A stretch of DNA of 64,000 bases from JAGLON01 sp041394985 (GTDB lineage: Bacteria; Zixibacteria; MSB-5A5; GN15; JAAZOE01), in NCBI GenBank assembly GCA_041394985.1, contig JAWLBI010000001.1:3286001-3350000 (forward strand). Direction: 5' to 3'. A program made the translations under genes and the position numbers. A model generated the notes under the pieces. That model made no database searches and had not been told where the DNA came from. It saw only the letters and a list, made by a program, of their open reading frames with translations. Shown piece by piece: positions 8,256 through 15,887 of the stretch (within the stretch, counting starts at the first letter, position 1; each line of letters opens with the position of its first letter).

Positions 8256-8879
8256 ATGAGATTACTTCTCACTACCTTTTTGGGGCTAAGTCTATTTATT
8301 AGCAATATCTCAGCACAATCACTAATGAATTTAATCCAGTGGCAAGAATCTGACGGTGGCAATGGCCATTGGTATGCGATTATGTCAGAGCAATATCACT
8401 GGAGCGATGCAGTGGCAGCTGCGGCAACACTTGCAAGTATTGAAGGGCGCGAAGCGCATCTGGCAACAATTACCTCATACAATGAAAACCAATTTATATT
8501 TGAAAACCTTGTATATAACTCTATGGCTCCATTGTATGGTGATCAAGCCTGGCTTGGCGGATATGATGCTGGCGGTGGAAACTGGCAATGGATAACAGAC
8601 GAAAGCTTTGATTACACTAACTGGGCACCAGATGAGCCAAATAATCCCGGAAGCGAGCTTTCCATGTCAATGTGGGATCTTGATACAGATCCAGAAAAAC
8701 CAAATCAAGTTCCTGGAATGTGGAATAATTCATTGGCAGAAGATCGTGACTGGTGGTCTATAGTGGAATGGGGAGATGCACCTGATTTACATCCACCTGC
8801 AATCCCAGAGCCTTCGACAATATTACTACTAGCACTTGGTCTTGGAACATTGGTAATAAGGAAGTTCTACTCAGAGTAG
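8256..8879 (+). CDS. Secreted C-type lectin-like protein with PEP-CTERM sorting signal
   Basis: A 207-residue exported protein. A signal peptide covers about residues 1-21 (MRLLLTTFLGLSLF...SAQS). The body is a C-type-lectin-like fold: GHWYAIMSEQYHWSDAVAAA, REAHLATITSYNENQFI, AWLGGYDAGGGNWQWITDESF, NWAPDEPNNPG and a late W...VEWG. The C-terminus is IPEPSTILLLALGLG plus an Arg/Lys end, the PEP-CTERM signal processed by exosortase. The start at ATG 8256 has GGAGGG 8 nt upstream. The 8020-8255 gap contains AT-rich palindromes (ATAATAATTATTAT at 8183-8196) and no gene. The exosortase is not in the window. Confidence 0.9.
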   Translation: MRLLLTTFLGLSLFISNISAQSLMNLIQWQESDGGNGHWYAIMSEQYHWSDAVAAAATLASIEGREAHLATITSYNENQFIFENLVYNSMAPLYGDQAWLGGYDAGGGNWQWITDESFDYTNWAPDEPNNPGSELSMSMWDLDTDPEKPNQVPGMWNNSLAEDRDWWSIVEWGDAPDLHPPAIPEPSTILLLALGLGTLVIRKFYSE

Positions 8880-8885
8880 AATTCT

Positions 8886-9133
8886 CTATTTATAGACACG
8901 ACTCCTTTTATCGAGCTTCAAGAATTCAAAAAATTTGCGATATCGACACTAATTAATGCTCTATACTGACCAATTCTGAGTTTGTAGCAGTCTTTACCTT
9001 CAAAGTGTTTGAGATAGCGAAAGGGTTGAATAGCCACATTATCTAATTTATCAATTATTCTCTGCGCATCTTTTTTATGTATCTTCTTTATAACTTTTAA
9101 TGGCTGAGGATTCCATTCAATCACAAATGTCAT
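8886..9133 (-). pseudogene. relE: RelE-type toxin with -1 frameshift at a T6 run
   Basis: The zero frame (9133 to 8918) gives 71 residues of a RelE/ParE-fold mRNA interferase (EWNPQPLKVIKKIHKKDAQRI, YKLRIGQYRALISVDI) and stops early. Moving to the -1 frame at AATTTTTTG (about 8936-8928) gives FFEFLKLDKRSRVYK and ends at TAG 8888-8886. That is the normal RelE C-terminus, including the Arg/Tyr residues used in catalysis. Either one T is missing (mutation or assembly error) or T-TTT-TTG is a programmed slippery site. The start overlaps the antitoxin stop by 4 bases. The zero-frame product alone should be inactive. Confidence 0.75.
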
Positions 9134-9330
9134 TTACATAGAATTATCCTTTTTACTTCTTCATGGCTGAGACATTCATCCCGAGGAGTATTTCGCGCTT
9201 CCTCAAGTGCCTTTTCTGCCCATTCAGTAAGTTCGCATTCGTCGTCAAATACTGCTTCCTTTAATAGCTCAACGTCGCGCTTTAGTTTCTCAAAATCACT
9301 TGCGTTTACTTTTATCATTTCGCTTTTCAT
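9130..9330 (-). CDS. relB: RelB-type antitoxin
   Basis: A 66-residue acidic protein directly upstream of the RelE-like toxin, with a 4-base ATGA overlap. The C-terminal half, ELTEWAEKALEEARNTP then SHEEVKRIIL, matches antitoxins paired with RelE toxins, many of them archaeal. The N-terminus is a helix likely to mediate DNA binding or dimerisation. No Shine-Dalgarno is seen. ATATATAA at 9360-9353 lies about 26 nt upstream of the ATG. Confidence 0.75.
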   Translation of the reverse strand: MKSEMIKVNASDFEKLKRDVELLKEAVFDDECELTEWAEKALEEARNTPRDECLSHEEVKRIILCK

Positions 9331-9513
9331 AGAACATTTGATTCACACATGTTTATATATTTTTCTCACCATTAAGAAATCCAGAATATTCCATAGTCGC
9401 ACGCTGTGAGTAAGACCTACACAAGATTGCCTTCTTTATAAATATTGCGCCTAAATTTGTCGTACCTAAAAAGTGGCAGAGCTTTTAAATATGTCACTTT
9501 CTTTGAGCATATT

Positions 9514-9738
9514 ATGGATAATAATTCTTGCGAAAAAGGCAAAATGGCAATCATGCTTCTCAAAGAAGCAATCTGGAAAGTAGAAGACCGACTTAACGTG
9601 ATTCTCGAATCCATTGCCGATCATGAAGCAGAAATTATAAGACTCAGACAGCATTCGCATCTCAGTTCTGAGAGACTCACTAAAATTGAGACAAGGCTCA
9701 CAAATAAATTGAATAAACAAAACGCAAATGACAGATAA
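9514..9738 (+). CDS. Small helical protein of unknown function
   Basis: A 74-residue highly charged, mostly helical protein (MDNNSCEKGKMAIMLLKEAIWKVEDRL... ending NKQNANDR). It is not recognised. The ATG at 9514 is preferred because TTTTAAATA (9483-9491) is centred 27 nt upstream and the frame to its left looks non-coding. It overlaps the next small gene by 11 bases and seems to head the element's small-gene cluster at 9.5-11.4 kb. Confidence 0.5.
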   Translation: MDNNSCEKGKMAIMLLKEAIWKVEDRLNVILESIADHEAEIIRLRQHSHLSSERLTKIETRLTNKLNKQNANDR

Positions 9739-10057
9739 TCACATTGAAACGAAGATAAAGAATGTATCAATCGAAGATATTGGCACAGGCTATTATACCC
9801 TCAGAATAGGTGAGCAAATAGATTGCCTGCAAATAAAGACCATTCGTAAAGTCACGAACTCAAAAAAACCGATAATTTGGCCGGGGTCGACTATAAGTAC
9901 ATTATCGAATCAACTGAAGGCAAAATCCTTGTAGTAAATTCATGGGTTCTATGGAAGAAAATAGCAGCCGTCCTTAAAGAAGCAGGCAAAATCAGTGCTA
10001 CACTCAGGCTGCAACATACAGGCTTTGAACAATACTCAGTTCATATTATACCATAAT
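9728..10057 (+). pseudogene. Small unknown protein split by a -1 frameshift at an A7 run
   Basis: The zero frame from ATG 9728 gives ETKIKNVSIEDIGTGYYTLRI and on, then leaves sense at A-AAA-AAA (9867-9873) and stops at 9934. In the -1 frame the reading continues as DNLAGVDYKYIIES, VNSWVLWKKIAAVLKEAG and FEQYSVHIIP to a TAA at about 10,057. The joined product is roughly 110 residues of mixed strands and helices and looks coherent. It resembles small element-borne OB-fold or DNA-binding proteins, but no family is recognised. The A7 run is a classic slippery heptamer, so programmed shifting, mutation and sequencing error are all open. Confidence 0.55.
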
Positions 10058-10070
10058 TCTGAACCCAAAT

Positions 10071-10090
10071 TAGAGGATAATAGAGGATAA
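10071..10090 (+). repeat. Tandem 10-bp repeat carrying a duplicated ribosome binding site
   Basis: TAGAGGATAA occurs twice back to back (10071-10080 and 10081-10090), immediately before the ATG at 10092. Each copy contains GAGG; the second is 5 nt from the start and the first 15 nt. Confidence 0.7.
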
Positions 10091-10091
10091 A

Positions 10092-10757
10092 ATGGACCAG
10101 TCAGTGAAAACTATGCTAGAAACCGTGTATGGGCTCTTTAAGGCCAAATTCCAAGACCAAATGGCGTCATGGGACCGTTTTTTAGAATTTATTGCGATCG
10201 ACAATATCCCAAGCCTTCTGACAAGACTTGGGCACAAGCTTGACTGGCTCTGCAATGATATCGAATTTTGCAAATCAATCTTAAAAGCGTATGATTCCAA
10301 GGCATTAAAAGGCGACTATAATGATCATCTGGGAGAAATGTATTTTGAATTAATTCAAAGTCATCCCGAGTTATCGACCACGGGAGAATTCTATTCGTCT
10401 AAAGACATAGAGCACCTGATTCATAAATTAAATATCACCAAAACTGAAAAGAAAATCACTGTTTTTGATCCTGCGGTAGGCTCAGGAAAAGTCCTTATGG
10501 AGGCTCACAAGATTGCACCAAAGGCGATTTTCTTTGGTGTGGAAAGTGATTTAAGACTATTAAGAATCGCTATGACTAACTTTGCAATCCATGAAATTGA
10601 AGGCTACTTCCTTCATGCCGATAGAACCGAGCACGAATTAGATATTTCAACACTTGGGGGCCAATATAACTGGCAATTTGCAAATAGTCTGGACTCTCAC
10701 ATTCATAAATTAAAACCAAAATCAGGCCTTATACAAACGCCTCTGCAAACTCCCTAA
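10092..10757 (+). CDS. Short N6-adenine methyltransferase-like protein
   Basis: A 221-residue protein with a helical N-terminus and then an N6-DNA-methylase core. STTGEFYSSKDIEHLIHKL is the type I HsdM-like lead-in, FDPAVGSGKVLMEAH (about 134-148) is motif I for SAM, and FFGVESDLRLLRIAMTNFAIHEI is motif II. The catalytic NPPY/DPPY is not present. The protein ends soon after NWQFANSLDS, so it is either a truncated or specialised element-borne methylase or a SAM-binding remnant. Its start follows the duplicated GAGG box. It runs into the winged-helix gene with one base between. Confidence 0.6.
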   Translation: MDQSVKTMLETVYGLFKAKFQDQMASWDRFLEFIAIDNIPSLLTRLGHKLDWLCNDIEFCKSILKAYDSKALKGDYNDHLGEMYFELIQSHPELSTTGEFYSSKDIEHLIHKLNITKTEKKITVFDPAVGSGKVLMEAHKIAPKAIFFGVESDLRLLRIAMTNFAIHEIEGYFLHADRTEHELDISTLGGQYNWQFANSLDSHIHKLKPKSGLIQTPLQTP

Positions 10758-10758
10758 A

Positions 10759-11025
10759 ATGAGCCGAAGACTAAAAATACCTAGATGGAATGATGTCCTT
10801 ATTGAAATTTACAAAAACCAACATCGATACAGGTATTGCGAAAAGCTTTACAAAATTCTGAAATGCTCAAGAACACATATTCGTGAGATAGTTCGGCTTC
10901 TGGCCAAATACAAACTCATCGCAATTGTGCCTGTCAAAAAAATAAAGACCCTAATTCTCACCAATAAAGGCAAAAGAATCGTTGAGCCACTAATGCAAAT
11001 CAGATCAGAACTTAGACAAGATTAG
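10759..11025 (+). CDS. Small winged-helix DNA-binding protein
   Basis: An 88-residue basic protein with a winged-helix pattern: EIYKNQHRYRYCEKLYKILK, then the recognition helix CSRTHIREIVRLLAKYKLI, then a wing ending in LTNKGKRIVEPL. It resembles MarR-like or ArsR-like scaffolds reduced to the DNA-binding core. It is one base from the methyltransferase stop, so it is co-transcribed. Probably a regulator of the element. Confidence 0.55.
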   Translation: MSRRLKIPRWNDVLIEIYKNQHRYRYCEKLYKILKCSRTHIREIVRLLAKYKLIAIVPVKKIKTLILTNKGKRIVEPLMQIRSELRQD

Positions 11026-11034
11026 AAACTAATA

Positions 11035-11409
11035 ATGAAAAAAGAGGATGAAACAAACAGAGCAATTGATGAATTTATTAGACTTCCTAAAAGGAATCTC
11101 GTAGACCGTATTCACTGGCTTGAAAAACAAATAGGAACCAGGAAGCGTCTAAGTAATGAGGCAATTGCCCAAATCGACTCACAGCAGTTTATACTAGAGA
11201 ATAGAATTTGGACGCTGCGCTATTCTCAAATTACAGAAAAGGCCATTGGGATAAGAAAGGATTTTCAAATCCAGCATCAAATTCTTGAAGTCTACAAGTT
11301 AAAAGAAATACTCGCTTGCTTTAAGGACGTCTCATATTTCCAGTCAAGAATTCAGGAAGCCCAAGAAGAGTTAAACAAGCAAGAACAAAGACTGAAACTT
11401 ATCGAATAG
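11035..11409 (+). CDS. Coiled-coil protein of unknown function
   Basis: A 124-residue protein, Glu/Lys/Gln-rich and helical along its length (ending IQEAQEELNKQEQRLKLIE). It follows the winged-helix gene by 9 bases. No family is recognised. A structural or adaptor role in the element is possible. Confidence 0.45.
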   Translation: MKKEDETNRAIDEFIRLPKRNLVDRIHWLEKQIGTRKRLSNEAIAQIDSQQFILENRIWTLRYSQITEKAIGIRKDFQIQHQILEVYKLKEILACFKDVSYFQSRIQEAQEELNKQEQRLKLIE

Positions 11410-11524
11410 TTCTCCCCTAGTCAAATGCGTGTGGAAATCTTTAAGCAATCTCTATGCACCCTTCACCACTGTCCGTCCTCTAATTAGTGCCAATATATTT
11501 ATCGCTTCAAACTATTGTCATACC

Positions 11525-12841
11525 ATGTCGACTATTGATAAAACAAAAGAGATCTTACAAAAACTTGAACCAATACTCGGGAAAAAGACAAATGCTCTAT
11601 GGAAATTAAACCTTCTCTCAATGAATCCAAGAGAAGAATTTGAAAACAACAAACTACTTGGTCTAATCGCCGATAAAGAGGGAAAAGTCGATTTCAAGAA
11701 AGCAATACGACTACCTCCCCCTAATCCTCACATTCTTGCAGGCAAATATCGCATTGGAGAAGTCATCTATCCAGAAAAGGAATTTGCGGACTTTGGACTG
11801 CGCGAAAACGAATTCATAAAGCACATACTAATCGCAGGAATAACAGGCGCCGGCAAAACAAATCTCTCATTTCAACTTCTTGGACAATTCGCGCGGCACA
11901 AAAAATCCTTTCTTGTCTTTGACTGGAAAATGAACTATCGAGCGCTAGGAAAGCTTCCTGAATTTCAAAACCTCAAGATCATTAGACTAGGCGAAAAAGA
12001 CTGTGATTTCAAATTTAACCCACTTATTCCTCCCCCAGGAACAAATCCAAAACACTGGATGGCAATGCTTGTAGATGTAATCAAACACGCATTCTTTGTC
12101 GCGCACGGAGTTGAGTACTTCTTCAGAAAAGGAATTGATCATCTATATGACCAGTACAAAGTCTATGAGGGCAATACTGAATATCCAACCTTTATTGACC
12201 TTGAAAAGCTATTAAGAAAGGAATTTGTTCGAGGCAGAGAAATGCTTTGGATGAGTTCAGCCAAACGAACTCTTGCCTGTATGACCTTTTCTGGACTTCT
12301 GGGTGATATTCTAAACTCGCGCGAGCCAAACAGAATTGAAGAACTACTAAATAAGAATGTGATTCTTGAAATGGATAATCTGGCAACAATTGAGAAGATA
12401 TTTCTTATTGAAAGCCTGCTTCTTTGGATTTATCACTATCGAAAAAACGAATCAAAGCGTGAGGTATTCAAACATGCGATAATAATCGAGGAGGCCCACC
12501 ACATACTTTCGGGTCAAAAGGAACTCGCACTCGGCGAAGAGACAATTATGGAATCAGTCATTAGAATTATTCGAGAATTTGGAGAAAGTGTGATTGCAAT
12601 AGATCAGGAGCCGAGTAAAATCAGCAATTCAATACTCGCAAATACAAATTGCAAAATATGCTTCAACCTGGGAAATGGAAAAGACATAGATACAATGGCC
12701 AAGTGCTTGAGTCTAAATAGTGAAGAGAAATCATCGATCGATCAACTCAAGGTAGGTCATGCGATCGTAAAAATGAAAGAGCGATTCACAAATCCAATAC
12801 AAATAAAAATCCCCCTTATACCTATAGAAAAATGTCTGTAG
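11525..12841 (+). CDS. HerA/VirD4-type ATPase (DUF87-like), intact copy
   Basis: A 438-residue P-loop ATPase of the HerA-FtsK group, hexameric motors that move or resect DNA or drive conjugation. Walker A is GITGAGKT (105-112), followed by FLVFDWKMNYRAL, the strand that in HerA relatives carries the second conserved Asp. Walker B is IIIEEAH (319-325), and a late IAIDQEPSKISNSILANTNCK segment resembles the sensor and Arg-finger region. The ATG at 11525 is chosen because upstream codons look non-coding and a TATA-like AATATATTTAT is centred 28 nt before it. No membrane segment, so it differs from VirD4 couplers. A second, split HerA lies at 16.9-18.1 kb. Confidence 0.8.
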   Translation: MSTIDKTKEILQKLEPILGKKTNALWKLNLLSMNPREEFENNKLLGLIADKEGKVDFKKAIRLPPPNPHILAGKYRIGEVIYPEKEFADFGLRENEFIKHILIAGITGAGKTNLSFQLLGQFARHKKSFLVFDWKMNYRALGKLPEFQNLKIIRLGEKDCDFKFNPLIPPPGTNPKHWMAMLVDVIKHAFFVAHGVEYFFRKGIDHLYDQYKVYEGNTEYPTFIDLEKLLRKEFVRGREMLWMSSAKRTLACMTFSGLLGDILNSREPNRIEELLNKNVILEMDNLATIEKIFLIESLLLWIYHYRKNESKREVFKHAIIIEEAHHILSGQKELALGEETIMESVIRIIREFGESVIAIDQEPSKISNSILANTNCKICFNLGNGKDIDTMAKCLSLNSEEKSSIDQLKVGHAIVKMKERFTNPIQIKIPLIPIEKCL

Positions 12842-12842
12842 G

Positions 12843-12857
12843 TTACCCTTAGGGTAA
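12843..12857. promoter_or_regulatory. 15-bp inverted repeat, possible operator
   Basis: TTACCC-TTA-GGGTAA sits 2 bases past the ATPase stop and 15 bases before the next ATG. It is perfectly symmetrical. It could be a binding site for one of the element's small regulators. No T-tract follows, so it is not a terminator. Confidence 0.35.
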
Positions 12858-12871
12858 GAAGATAACTCATA

Positions 12872-13183
12872 ATGCCATATATTGTTAAGCGTCTTGTACC
12901 GGTGTATAATTCAGGGGACAAGGTTCCCAAAAAGTATCTAAATCTTCGTAAACTGGTCTATGTCACGACCTTTAAATATCTATACAAGACTATCCCACAA
13001 ATACTTATCAAGGAGTATGGTCTCTCCCCTAACGAACATATCACAATCTTTTGGACCAAAGAGATCGCCCTTCCCCACTTTAATCGCTATCGCATAAAAT
13101 TTCGAAAAGTTTATTCTGGATCAATTGTTTCTATTGCCAGTGACATTAGAGCCAGAATCAGAGACAAGTCTTTAAAGCATTAA
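12872..13183 (+). CDS. Small basic protein of unknown function
   Basis: A 103-residue basic protein (MPYIVKRLVPVYNSG... ending SDIRARIRDKSLKH) rich in Tyr, Lys and Arg, with alternating strands. It is not recognised. It lies 30 bases downstream of the HerA-like ATPase, so it is probably its partner, and its basic character would suit nucleic-acid binding. Its 3' end overlaps the convergent gene by 12 bases. Confidence 0.45.
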   Translation: MPYIVKRLVPVYNSGDKVPKKYLNLRKLVYVTTFKYLYKTIPQILIKEYGLSPNEHITIFWTKEIALPHFNRYRIKFRKVYSGSIVSIASDIRARIRDKSLKH

Positions 13184-13555
13184 ATTCGTATATATAAAAT
13201 CCTCAATCGAAGTAAATGTAAATGGCCAGAGCTTGGTCATATTATATTCTCTATAGGGATCAATAATCGCAAAAGAATAACCATTATTCATAATATTTTC
13301 TCTAAGCTCAACGAGTTTTTTTTGGTATAAACTTCGGAATTCTGCACTAAATTCTGCACATAGACGGTGTTCAAGAGGGCGACAGCTGATTATTGACAAA
13401 TGCTTAGGGAGTAGAAAATCGAAACGCAATTTTATTGATTTACCGTCAATAGGCAAATTGATATGGGGATACTCTTGGAAGACTATGCCCTTATTTCTCA
13501 ACATCTTACCTGAATTTTCGTGCAGGCGTTCATAGAGTAGATCGGTTGTTACCAT
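13172..13555 (-). CDS. Unknown protein, possibly nuclease-fold remnant
   Basis: A 127-residue protein not assigned to a family. The order helix, then GIVFQEYPHINLP, LRFDFLLPKHLSIISCRP, then helix, resembles the strand-Asp-strand core of PD-(D/E)XK proteins. The second motif has no Glu-x-Lys, so activity is doubtful and the resemblance may be chance. It runs against its neighbours and overlaps the preceding gene tail to tail. The 13556-13746 stretch contains only AT-rich sequence. Confidence 0.4.
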   Translation of the reverse strand: MVTTDLLYERLHENSGKMLRNKGIVFQEYPHINLPIDGKSIKLRFDFLLPKHLSIISCRPLEHRLCAEFSAEFRSLYQKKLVELRENIMNNGYSFAIIDPYREYNMTKLWPFTFTSIEDFIYTNLML

Positions 13556-13746
13556 ACAAGAAAAGCAATTATTTATTTCATTGTATAATATAAAGTTATA
13601 CTTTTTATATTTTTTGCAAATCCCAACATCTTGCCCTTCTAAGCCTTACGCAAATAGAATAATTTTTAATTTGTTTTAGGGGACATTTTTTCATCCATTA
13701 TTCGTTATATAGTATAGAGAATTGTCGGTGTAACAAGGAGCAGAAA

Positions 13747-14424
13747 ATGCCAATAAATCCGCCAATAAGACAAGATTTAATCCAATTTATTGAGAAAACA
13801 TTCCATTCAAATTATATGCGGTATGACCGACGCATTTCCAAATTTATAAAGCGTAAAGAAGATAGAGAAGAAATAATAATGGCCGCCTATAGCAAGGCGT
13901 TGGATAGTATTGGTACCTTCGAAGGCGGCGTAGAAGATTTTGCAAAATGGTATGGGGCCATATTGATAAATACTGCAATAGATTTTCTTAGAGTAAGAAA
14001 GCACCAGAAAAATGGCATAATATTAAATAACAATAATGATGGCTTCATTAGTAACGCTTATAGGCTATCTTCATCTGAAATGATCATAGCTCATCTTTTT
14101 TATAACACGCTAAAAAATATCCTCAAAATGAATTCCATTGATTTATTGGCTATTCAAAAATACTTCGGGGGTCATAATAAATATGGCATTCAGAATTCCT
14201 TGGGTATAGGCAGAAAGCGACTGGATAGAATATTGAATATAGTCAGATCAGTGGGGCATATGATTGTTAAGGAATTGGGATCGACTGAAGGTAAGAGTTT
14301 CAACTACGACAAGTATTATAGCCTTTTTATTCAACTTACAGAAATGAACAATGAATCTCCGCGGTCAAAGACAGATACTAATAGCAAGCACATAAAACAT
14401 GGAGGTCAGATTTATGTATTCTAG
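13747..14424 (+). CDS. ECF-type sigma factor-like protein
   Basis: A 225-residue protein whose first 100 residues match sigma region 2: KRKEDREEIIMAAYSKALDSIGTFEGGVEDFAKWYGAILINTAIDFLRVRKHQK, covering the core-binding helix and the -10 recognition helix. Region 4 is weak (ILKMNSIDLLAIQKYF, then GIQNSLGIGRKRLDRIL). A 45-residue polar tail follows. The start has AAGGAG 7 nt upstream. It overlaps the TPR gene by 11 bases, a pairing reminiscent of ECF groups with TPR-containing partners that act in place of anti-sigma factors. Confidence 0.65.
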   Translation: MPINPPIRQDLIQFIEKTFHSNYMRYDRRISKFIKRKEDREEIIMAAYSKALDSIGTFEGGVEDFAKWYGAILINTAIDFLRVRKHQKNGIILNNNNDGFISNAYRLSSSEMIIAHLFYNTLKNILKMNSIDLLAIQKYFGGHNKYGIQNSLGIGRKRLDRILNIVRSVGHMIVKELGSTEGKSFNYDKYYSLFIQLTEMNNESPRSKTDTNSKHIKHGGQIYVF

Positions 14425-15658
14425 CGATGATAGTAAACATGGGATGATGTCTTCAAATGGCTCAGATGAAGATAGTGATATCCCAGAGACTTTTAATAAT
14501 ACGCGACTCCATTTTAATCTCTTAAATGGCCTTCTTTTTCAAGCACAAAGGAATAAAAATAGTGGAGAATTTAAAAAAGCCATTGGCTATTATATGTCGG
14601 CATTGAAGATCGATAATAATGATGGCCGAATATATCGAGGATTGTCACATATTGTATATGATGGACTAGATGTTACAAAAGGCCAAGAAATCACCGCAAA
14701 ATTAGAACAATTGAACACCCCACCAAATATGTTTAATTACTACCAGGGCAATATTATGTACAGGAGGGGTCTAATATACGAGTCTATTGAGCTACTAAAA
14801 ATAAGTATAGCCCAAAATAGTGAAAATGCATATGCATGTAATAACCTTGGGTTGGCATATCTAGTAGAGAACGATCTATATAATGCATTCCCTATAATTA
14901 TGCGGGCAAAAAGGATATTCAATGGACATGATGATATAAAGGGTCTTGCATTAGTCTTGTGCAATCTAGGGCTTTGTGAACGATTAAAAGGCAATTTTGA
15001 AAAGTCGTATCGATATTTTGCAGATTCATTGGAAATGACAGACACAGAGTATTTATTACCGGAAAGGTTAAACTCTATATGCAATTTGGCTGAACTTGAC
15101 TTAGCCCACAATAAACTTATTGAAGCCGAATGGGAATTCACATCGGCCGCAAATTTGGCGAAATCCGGATATTCGATTCAACAACTCATTAGATCATATA
15201 TTGGGCTTGGAGATGTACTTTACAAGTTTGGGAAACTCGATGAATCACTTGAACACTTACTAACTTCATTGGCACTGGCAATCATTAATAATGATCTTTT
15301 TTGGGTATCAGAGAGTATTCGAAAAATGGCAAACTATTTTTATAGAAATAATTCTCCATCAAATACCATTACATATACGACAAAAGTCTTGAAATTCTAT
15401 CATGAAAACGAAATAAACCTAACTGATATTATGACGGCACTGCTTAACAATAAGATAGATATTCAAGAGTTTATCAATTGCAAATCATCAATTAAACTTA
15501 AAGGCATTCGTTTAAGGAAATTTGCAGAATCTATTATTGGGACCCTTTCTCATTATGCAGGATTGGCAGGAAATAAAAATGTCCCTCGAATAGAAAATGA
15601 GTGTAATTATGTTTTAGGTGAAGAACCAACAACATATGTAGGAGCGGATAATGCGTAA
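14414..15658 (+). CDS. Tetratricopeptide repeat protein
   Basis: A 414-residue protein built of TPR-type helical pairs, seen as repeated A/G-x-x-L-x-x-x-G-x-x-x-x-A patterns: KAIGYYMSALKID, YACNNLGLAYLVENDLYNAFP, ALVLCNLGLCERLKGNFEKSYRYFADSL, SICNLAELDLAHNKLIEAEWEF, SYIGLGDVLYKFGKLDESLEHLLTSL. No signal peptide or membrane segment. The start is ATG 14414, with GGAGG 8 nt upstream, inside the end of the sigma-like gene. It is likely to bind the sigma-like protein or another partner and govern it; this is inferred from coupling only. Confidence 0.75.
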   Translation: MYSSDDSKHGMMSSNGSDEDSDIPETFNNTRLHFNLLNGLLFQAQRNKNSGEFKKAIGYYMSALKIDNNDGRIYRGLSHIVYDGLDVTKGQEITAKLEQLNTPPNMFNYYQGNIMYRRGLIYESIELLKISIAQNSENAYACNNLGLAYLVENDLYNAFPIIMRAKRIFNGHDDIKGLALVLCNLGLCERLKGNFEKSYRYFADSLEMTDTEYLLPERLNSICNLAELDLAHNKLIEAEWEFTSAANLAKSGYSIQQLIRSYIGLGDVLYKFGKLDESLEHLLTSLALAIINNDLFWVSESIRKMANYFYRNNSPSNTITYTTKVLKFYHENEINLTDIMTALLNNKIDIQEFINCKSSIKLKGIRLRKFAESIIGTLSHYAGLAGNKNVPRIENECNYVLGEEPTTYVGADNA

Positions 15659-15800
15659 ATTAGAGCTATTAATTGATGACAAAGGCGAGGGACGTGATCC
15701 ACCAAAAATCTGGTTGGTCTATAAATGCCATAAAACAGTAAAGAAATATGTCCTAACAATTCTAAAAACAGGAATTAGGATAGATAAGACAATAAAATAA
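15651..15800 (+). CDS. 49-residue basic protein, third gene of the ECF/TPR operon
   Basis: A short frame starting at ATG 15651 that overlaps the TPR stop by 8 bases, with GGAG 6 nt upstream. The product (MRKLELLIDDKGEGRD... ending GIRIDKTIK) is basic with strand propensity. It is not recognised. The terminator that follows supports it as the operon's last gene. Confidence 0.5.
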   Translation: MRKLELLIDDKGEGRDPPKIWLVYKCHKTVKKYVLTILKTGIRIDKTIK

Positions 15801-15833
15801 TCCTTCGCCGGTGTCAACTACTTTGTTGATGAT

Positions 15834-15863
15834 GGGAAGTGCAATTTGGCATTTCCCTTTTTT
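15834..15863 (+). terminator. Rho-independent terminator between the ECF/TPR operon and the ubiquitin-like operon
   Basis: GGGAAGTGC (15834-15842) pairs with GCATTTCCC (15849-15857), with one G-U pair and a 6-base loop, followed by six T. It separates two plus-strand operons, so the 15.9 kb operon needs its own promoter, or read-through. Confidence 0.8.
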
Positions 15864-15887
15864 ATTGGAATAAAATGGAGGTTTTTC

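Noticed and set aside
12843..12857. The inverted repeat as a terminator for the intact HerA gene
   Set aside because: No T-tract follows, and the next gene begins 15 bases later in the same direction.
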